In this document: one piece after another, positions 4,595-8,914 of the stretch
Layout of the letters: every line of letters starts with the position of its first letter
Numbering within the stretch: the first letter of the stretch is position 1
Origin: JASEJA01 sp038872535
Lineage (GTDB): Archaea; Thermoproteota; Bathyarchaeia; Bathyarchaeales; Bathycorpusculaceae
Length of the DNA: 8,914 nucleotides
NCBI GenBank assembly: GCA_038872535.1
Contig: JAVZJY010000049.1
Coordinates: forward strand, 1-8,914
Direction: 5' to 3'
Notes under the pieces: model-generated
Told to the model about the DNA's origin: nothing
What the model saw: only the letters and a program-made list of their open reading frames with translations
The model's database searches: none
Program-made: the position numbers and the translations under genes

Positions 4595-7339
4595 GTGGGG
4601 ATTTTATTGAAGGATGTTATCTCTCTGCATGTCAAAGAAGTTTTTGAAACTTTGGAGACATCTCCTAACGGCTTAAACAGCGAAGAAGCTAGAAAACGGC
4701 TTGCCAAGTATGGTTCAAACGAATTGCTTGAAAAGAAACGCATCCCAGTTGCCTACAAGTTCCTCACGCATCTTAAAGATTTGTTCAGCATTCTGTTACT
4801 TTTTGCGGGTTTGCTTTCTGCTCTTGGCGGTATGTGGCAACTAAGCTTAACCATTATCATGGTCGTACTGGTTAACACGTTTTTTAGCCTATTCCAAGAG
4901 TGGCGTGCAGAAAAAGCCATGAAAACATTAAAAAATTGGATGCCCGAGTACGCCAAAGTCATTCGAGACGGAGAGCTTCAAAAAATACCAGTGAAGGATC
5001 TTGTTCCAGGCGATGTTATAGTTTTGGAAGAAGGTGACCGTGTCCCAGCTGACGCACGCTTAATTGAAGCCTTCGACTTATGGACTAACAATGTTCCTCT
5101 GACAGGTGAATCTGAACCGCAACCACGAACTGATAAACCAGCCAAGATCTCTAATGGGTCGTATTTGGATTCGCCGAACCTTGTTTTTATGGGTACAAGC
5201 GTTGCTAAGGGACATGCTAAAGCTGTTGTGTACGCAACTGGTATGAACACAAAATTCGGACAAATTGCCAATTTAACTCAAGAAATCCGTGAAGAGCAGA
5301 GCCCTCTTCAAAGAGAAATTGCCTACACTGCAAAGTATGATTTTACATTGGCTGTAGCTGTTGGTTGCATCTTTTTCCTAGCCAGCTTAATCTGGCTTCA
5401 CTTGGACTTTTACAGCAGCATACTTTTCATGATTGGCGTTATGGTGGCATGTGTTCCAGAAGGCTTACAAGTCACCGTGTCAAGCGCACTGGCAATAAAC
5501 GTTCTAAAAATGGTGAAAGAGAATGTACTTGTCAAACGTTTGTCGGCAGTTCAAACATTAGGCAGCGTAACAGTAATCTGTACTGATAAAACTGGCACAA
5601 TTACCAAAGGCGAGATGACCATCAAAAAGATTTGGGTTAATAATAAGGTTATCGAGGTTTCAGGCGTCGGATACGCTCCGATTGGAGAATTTACCTGTAA
5701 TGGCAAAGCCTTAGAAAAAAGTGAAGCTGAAAAAGCTGAGAAACTTCTCGAGATTTCTGCTCTCTGTAATGGTGCAAAAGTTGAACCGCCATCAGATAAA
5801 ATTAAATCTTGGACCATCATTGGAGACCCTACCGATGGGGCTTTGCTTATTGCCGCCTTAAAGTACGGATTAAACGTACAGTCCTTGCTTGCACAGAAGC
5901 CCATAATGCACATTGTGCCTTTTGACTATAAACGGAAAAGAATGACGACAATTCACAAGAATGGTGACAAGCTTTTTGCATATACTAAAGGTGCTCCAAG
6001 AAGTATTCTTTCCATATGCAACAGAATAGTTGTCGACGACAAGATAGAGGACTTAGCGGGAGAGCATTTACGTTCTGTTGAGGCAAAGATTCGTGAATTT
6101 GGGAATGAAGGTTTACGCGTAATAGCTGTAGCATACAAAGAATTGCCGAAAAACGGCGCTTTCAAAGGTAAGAACGTTGAGAGAAACATGATTTTGGTCG
6201 GGCTTGTAGCCATGAAAGACCCACCTCGCCCAGAAGTTAAGGAAGCAGTGAAGCAAGCTAAACAAGCAGGCATAAAGATTGTAATAATAACTGGAGACTA
6301 TGGTCCGACAGCTCAGGCTATTGCCGAAGAAGTAGGTATCGTAGATCGAAGAAGTTGCCGCATAATACGTGGCGTTGATTTGGAGACAATAAGTGATGAA
6401 GCGATTGTAGAGGAAGTTAAGAGAGGAAATGTAATCTTTGCTCGTGTTTCTCCGGAACAGAAATTGCGAATAGTTAGAGTTCTTAAGAAGAGCGGTGAAG
6501 TGGTTGCAGTCACGGGTGATGGAGCTAATGATGCGCCTTCCTTGAAGGAGGCTGACATTGGCATAGCTATGGGTGCATCTGGAACAGACGTTGCCAGAGA
6601 AGCATCTGATATAGTTTTGCTTGACGATAGTTTCGCATCGATAGTTAAGGCTATAGAATCTGGACGTGCAATTTACGAAAACATAAGAAAATTTATTGTG
6701 TATGTTTTCTCGCACAACTGGGCTGAATTAATTCCCTACGTGCTTTACGCCTTGTTAGGCATACCTCTTCCGCTTCTTGTAGTGCAAGTTTTAGCCATAG
6801 ACCTAGCCATAGACGTAATTCCATCACTAGCCTTAAGCCGTGAACCGCCAGAACCAGGAATTATGCAAGAACCACCCAGAAGCGTTAAAGAGAGGCTTTT
6901 TAATGCAAAGGTTTTCCTTCGTTCCTTTTACGTAGGAGTAATAATTGCTGCTGGCGCCATGTTCGGCTGTTTAAGCGCTTGGTCTTCTGGAGGCTGGCGT
7001 TTGGGAATGCAGTTGCCACCAGACAGTGTTGTCTATGTTAAAGGGACAACTATGACTTTTGCGGGCATAGTTATAGCTCAAGTCGGTAACGTTCTCGCGT
7101 GCAGAACGAGCAAGGTGTCCATTTTCAAAACAAGTCTTTCAAGTAATAAGTGGATTTGGGTTGGCATAGCAGCTCAAGTCTCCATAATGTCTTTCCTAGT
7201 TTATGTTCCATTGATGCAGATGCTTTTTGGCACCACCGCTTTGGGGCTTGTTGACTGGGCGTTTCTGGCAGTTCTTGCATGTATTGTGATTTTTGCTGAA
7301 GAAGTTAGGAAATGGTTTGCGAGAAGGCGTGAACGCTAA
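4595..7339 (+). CDS. P-type cation-transporting ATPase, P2 class, Na,K-ATPase-like ion site
   Basis: This membrane pump moves cations using ATP through a phospho-aspartate intermediate. It is complete, at 914 residues from GTG 4595. In order: cation ATPase N-terminal domain (about 5-60), TM1-TM2 (about 63-78, 84-101), actuator domain with TGES (170-173), TM3-TM4 (about 251-296) with PEGL (288-291), phosphorylation motif CTDKTGT with D331, nucleotide-binding KGAP (465-468), ITGD (565-568), GDGANDAP (641-648), then six C-terminal membrane segments to about residue 903. TM5 carries E711, and TM6 carries D736 and D740 in DLAID. LTGESEPQPR and the TM6 sequence read more like Na,K/H,K-ATPases (P2C) than SERCA-type Ca pumps, so Na+, K+ or H+ are candidate ions and Ca2+ is not excluded. 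No beta-like subunit is seen nearby. An in-frame TTG at 4607 behind GTGGGG is an alternative start. Confidence 0.93.
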   Translation: MGILLKDVISLHVKEVFETLETSPNGLNSEEARKRLAKYGSNELLEKKRIPVAYKFLTHLKDLFSILLLFAGLLSALGGMWQLSLTIIMVVLVNTFFSLFQEWRAEKAMKTLKNWMPEYAKVIRDGELQKIPVKDLVPGDVIVLEEGDRVPADARLIEAFDLWTNNVPLTGESEPQPRTDKPAKISNGSYLDSPNLVFMGTSVAKGHAKAVVYATGMNTKFGQIANLTQEIREEQSPLQREIAYTAKYDFTLAVAVGCIFFLASLIWLHLDFYSSILFMIGVMVACVPEGLQVTVSSALAINVLKMVKENVLVKRLSAVQTLGSVTVICTDKTGTITKGEMTIKKIWVNNKVIEVSGVGYAPIGEFTCNGKALEKSEAEKAEKLLEISALCNGAKVEPPSDKIKSWTIIGDPTDGALLIAALKYGLNVQSLLAQKPIMHIVPFDYKRKRMTTIHKNGDKLFAYTKGAPRSILSICNRIVVDDKIEDLAGEHLRSVEAKIREFGNEGLRVIAVAYKELPKNGAFKGKNVERNMILVGLVAMKDPPRPEVKEAVKQAKQAGIKIVIITGDYGPTAQAIAEEVGIVDRRSCRIIRGVDLETISDEAIVEEVKRGNVIFARVSPEQKLRIVRVLKKSGEVVAVTGDGANDAPSLKEADIGIAMGASGTDVAREASDIVLLDDSFASIVKAIESGRAIYENIRKFIVYVFSHNWAELIPYVLYALLGIPLPLLVVQVLAIDLAIDVIPSLALSREPPEPGIMQEPPRSVKERLFNAKVFLRSFYVGVIIAAGAMFGCLSAWSSGGWRLGMQLPPDSVVYVKGTTMTFAGIVIAQVGNVLACRTSKVSIFKTSLSSNKWIWVGIAAQVSIMSFLVYVPLMQMLFGTTALGLVDWAFLAVLACIVIFAEEVRKWFARRRER

Positions 7340-7340
7340 G

Positions 7341-7348
7341 TTTTAATT
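7341..7348 (+). promoter_or_regulatory. Candidate TATA box of the methyltransferase gene
   Basis: TTTTAATT just after the ATPase stop is centred about 27 nt before ATG 7372. No SD precedes that ATG, so a separate leaderless transcript for the methyltransferase and Nip7-like genes is plausible. Read-through from the ATPase gene is also possible, as the gap is only 32 nt. Confidence 0.4.
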
Positions 7349-7371
7349 AGCATTTCCCCTATCTACCGTTG

Positions 7372-8259
7372 ATGTCTGGAAAGGAATTTTTTCTAAGTCG
7401 CTATGAAAAATTAGGCTGGAAATATGAGGATGTAGAGCTTAAGCCAGCAATTAGGATAAACTCCGTAAACGCACAGGAAGAAGAGGTTGTCAGAAGACTG
7501 CAATCTTTAGGCGTAGAGCTTGAAAAAATTCCTTTTTTAGAAAAGGGCTACTGGGTTTCCCGTTCAGAATTCTCCGTGGGCGCAACAACAGAATACCTTT
7601 TAGGCTATTACTCAATTCAGGAGGCAGCATCCCAAATTCCAGCGACACTATTCACAGATTTGAAAGACAAAATTGTTTTGGACGCGTGCGCAGCTCCAGG
7701 CGGGAAAACTGTTCAATTAGCAGATTTGATGGAAAACACAGGCGCAATTATAGCTTTAGACGTTAAATTGCAGAGGTTAACTGCGCTTTCAAATCAGCTT
7801 GAACGTTGTCATGTAAAAAACGCCATAGTCTACAACTTAGACGCACGGCATGTTTCTAAATTGGGAATGAAGTTTGACCGTATACTTTTAGATGTTCCAT
7901 GTTCAGGTAATTTTTCCACCGACAAAGACTGGTTCAAACGCAGAACCATTAGAGATGTTGAAGAAAACGCGAAACGCCAAAAAGAAATATTAACTGAAGC
8001 AGCGAAAGTTTTGAAGGATGATGGAGAAATAGTCTACTCAACCTGCTCCTTAGAGCCTGAAGAAGACGAATTAAACATTGACTGGGCAATAAAAAACCTT
8101 GGGTTTCGTGTTGAAAAAATCGACTGTTATGGTGAACTTTCTCCGACCGAGATTTTTGGAAGAAAGCTTAACGATCAAATAGAAAATTGTAGGAGAATTT
8201 GGCCGGGTAAAACTCAAGGGTTCTTTGTCTGTAAACTCAAGAAGGATGTGCGGATTTGA
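7372..8259 (+). CDS. NOL1/NOP2/Sun (NSUN) family RNA cytosine-5 methyltransferase
   Basis: This enzyme uses S-adenosylmethionine to make m5C in rRNA or tRNA; the exact base cannot be told from sequence. It has 295 residues from ATG 7372; a TTG one codon earlier is a less likely start. The N-terminal RNA-recognition region runs to about residue 75. GYYSIQEAASQIPA (78-91) leads into the SAM-binding motif DACAAPGGKT (104-113) and acidic D130. Motif IV DVPCSG (174-179) holds C177, the Cys used for product release, and motif VI STCS (223-226) holds C225, the catalytic Cys. GKTQGFFVCKL (279-289) closes the Rossmann fold. Both essential cysteines are present, so it should be active. There is no PUA domain within this chain; one is encoded by the next gene, whose ATG overlaps this stop as TGATG, implying coupled translation. 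Confidence 0.95.
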   Translation: MSGKEFFLSRYEKLGWKYEDVELKPAIRINSVNAQEEEVVRRLQSLGVELEKIPFLEKGYWVSRSEFSVGATTEYLLGYYSIQEAASQIPATLFTDLKDKIVLDACAAPGGKTVQLADLMENTGAIIALDVKLQRLTALSNQLERCHVKNAIVYNLDARHVSKLGMKFDRILLDVPCSGNFSTDKDWFKRRTIRDVEENAKRQKEILTEAAKVLKDDGEIVYSTCSLEPEEDELNIDWAIKNLGFRVEKIDCYGELSPTEIFGRKLNDQIENCRRIWPGKTQGFFVCKLKKDVRI

Positions 8260-8729
8260 TGAAATTTTTAAAGGAGTTTGTAAGCCGATTTGATGCAAGC
8301 ATTACCCTAAATGAAGACTTGATAAAGAAAAGAGGAAACAGATACTTTCTTCTCAATGAGAAACTGAAAACTCTGGTTGAAAAGAACTTCTTTTACGCTG
8401 GAGTTTATCTTGGGAAAGTCAAAAATGGAAATTTTTTCCCAAGCTTTAACCTTTTGTCGATGATTGCAAAGAAAAGGGCAAACAAAATTTTTGTTGATAA
8501 GCGTTCTGAGTGGCTTTTCATTTGTGGAAGGGACGTATTCAAACGTGGAATAAAAAAAGTGGTTGGTTCAAAAAGGAAAGGCGATTATGCGCTTATTTTA
8601 AACCAGTATGGTGAGTGCCTTGGGTTTGGCAAAATATTATGTGATTTGGATGAAATTGTGGAAGGTGTTGCCGTAAGAAACATTTCTGATGTGGGTGACT
8701 TTTTAAGAAGAGAAGAACATCAAATCTAG
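8259..8729 (+). CDS. Nip7-like ribosome biogenesis protein (pre-PUA plus PUA domain)
   Basis: This is a 156-residue RNA-binding protein likely acting in large ribosomal subunit assembly. Residues 1 to about 75 form a pre-PUA region (NRYFLLNEKLKTLV at 27-40, FYAGVYLGKVKN at 45-56). From about 77 to 153 a PUA domain follows: ICGRDVFKRGI (88-98), GDYALILNQYGECLGFGKI (108-126) and GVAVRNISDVGDFLRREE (136-153). The order and wording track eukaryotic Nip7, where the equivalents are GNHVLKSGL, PLGFGVA and ADIGEYVRHEE. A related archaeal PUA family that travels with NOL1/NOP2 enzymes is the main alternative. The ATG shares one base with the methyltransferase stop (TGATG); a TTG one codon earlier is less likely. 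No strong SD is seen, so expression probably depends on coupling. Its stop overlaps that of the convergent hisS gene. Confidence 0.85.
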   Translation: MKFLKEFVSRFDASITLNEDLIKKRGNRYFLLNEKLKTLVEKNFFYAGVYLGKVKNGNFFPSFNLLSMIAKKRANKIFVDKRSEWLFICGRDVFKRGIKKVVGSKRKGDYALILNQYGECLGFGKILCDLDEIVEGVAVRNISDVGDFLRREEHQI

Positions 8730-8914
8730 ATTATTTCCTCTACTATTTTCTTGATTTTTACAGTTTTCTGCTCCCGCTTTATCAAATCTCGAACAACCAC
8801 GGCATCCTCTTTTAGCTCCTTTTCTCCAACTATTATCGCATACTTTACTCCTCTTCTATCAGCATCCTCTAATGCTTTGGTTATTTTTCGTCCCATAACC
8901 TCAACTTCTGTGGG
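8726..8914 (-). CDS. hisS: Histidyl-tRNA synthetase, C-terminal 62 residues only
   Basis: HisRS charges tRNA-His. Only the last 62 residues are in the window; the gene enters from the right edge and ends with TAG at 8728-8726. The visible part is the class IIa anticodon-binding domain: EVMGRKITKALEDADRRG, then the strand KYAIIVGEKEL and VVVRDLIKREQKTV. The order GRKxxKALxxA, followed by IIVGExEL and xxRDLxxxEQxxV, is the HisRS wording. ThrRS, ProRS and GlyRS share the fold but not the E-Q ending. HisZ-like paralogues cannot be excluded from the tail alone. It is convergent with the Nip7-like gene and overlaps it by 4 bases. Confidence 0.82.
   Translation of the reverse strand, partial: PTEVEVMGRKITKALEDADRRGVKYAIIVGEKELKEDAVVVRDLIKREQKTVKIKKIVEEII

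Noticed and set aside
6113..6715. 200-codon open frame on the minus strand inside the ATPase gene
   Set aside because: It is antisense to the P and N domains of the ATPase, is rich in Tyr, Ser and Cys, and shows no motif or RBS.

Overview
The window looks like a piece of an archaeal chromosome, most likely from the TACK/Thermoproteota side and possibly a Bathyarchaeia-like lineage; that placement is an inference. The evidence is an archaeal/eukaryotic-type elongation factor 2 with Sulfolobus-like switch I wording, a small archaeal winged-helix regulator, a Nip7-like ribosome biogenesis protein, a tRNA gene without an encoded CCA end, TATA-like boxes about 25 nt before several starts, and a mix of Shine-Dalgarno-led and apparently leaderless genes. 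DNA is AT-rich throughout, with no obvious change in composition. I see no mobile element, CRISPR array or integrase.

Left part (1-1512): the N-terminal 270 residues of PurM (AIR synthase, purine synthesis) run leftwards off the window edge. A 97-residue winged-helix regulator is divergent from it, and the 160-base gap between them holds signals for both genes. A tRNA-Gly(CCC) gene follows on the plus strand.

Middle (1513-4322, minus strand): the complete EF-2 gene, preceded by a 149-residue protein of unknown function that looks like a PUA/ASCH-type fold (DUF365-like). A 272-base divergent intergenic region (4323-4594) then contains promoter-like boxes, a short direct repeat and an unusually long potential leader.

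Right part (4595-8914): a complete P-type cation ATPase of the P2 class with Na,K-ATPase-like ion-site wording, then an NSUN-family RNA cytosine-5 methyltransferase whose stop codon overlaps the start of a Nip7-like PUA protein. The C-terminal end of histidyl-tRNA synthetase comes in from the right edge, convergent with the Nip7-like gene; their stop codons share a CTAG.

Most of the genes serve translation: tRNA-Gly, EF-2, an rRNA/tRNA methyltransferase, a ribosome assembly factor and HisRS. The most interesting item is the coupled NSUN-Nip7 pair, which mirrors the eukaryotic Nop2-Nip7 partnership in large-subunit assembly. I found no clearly novel defence or mobile system.
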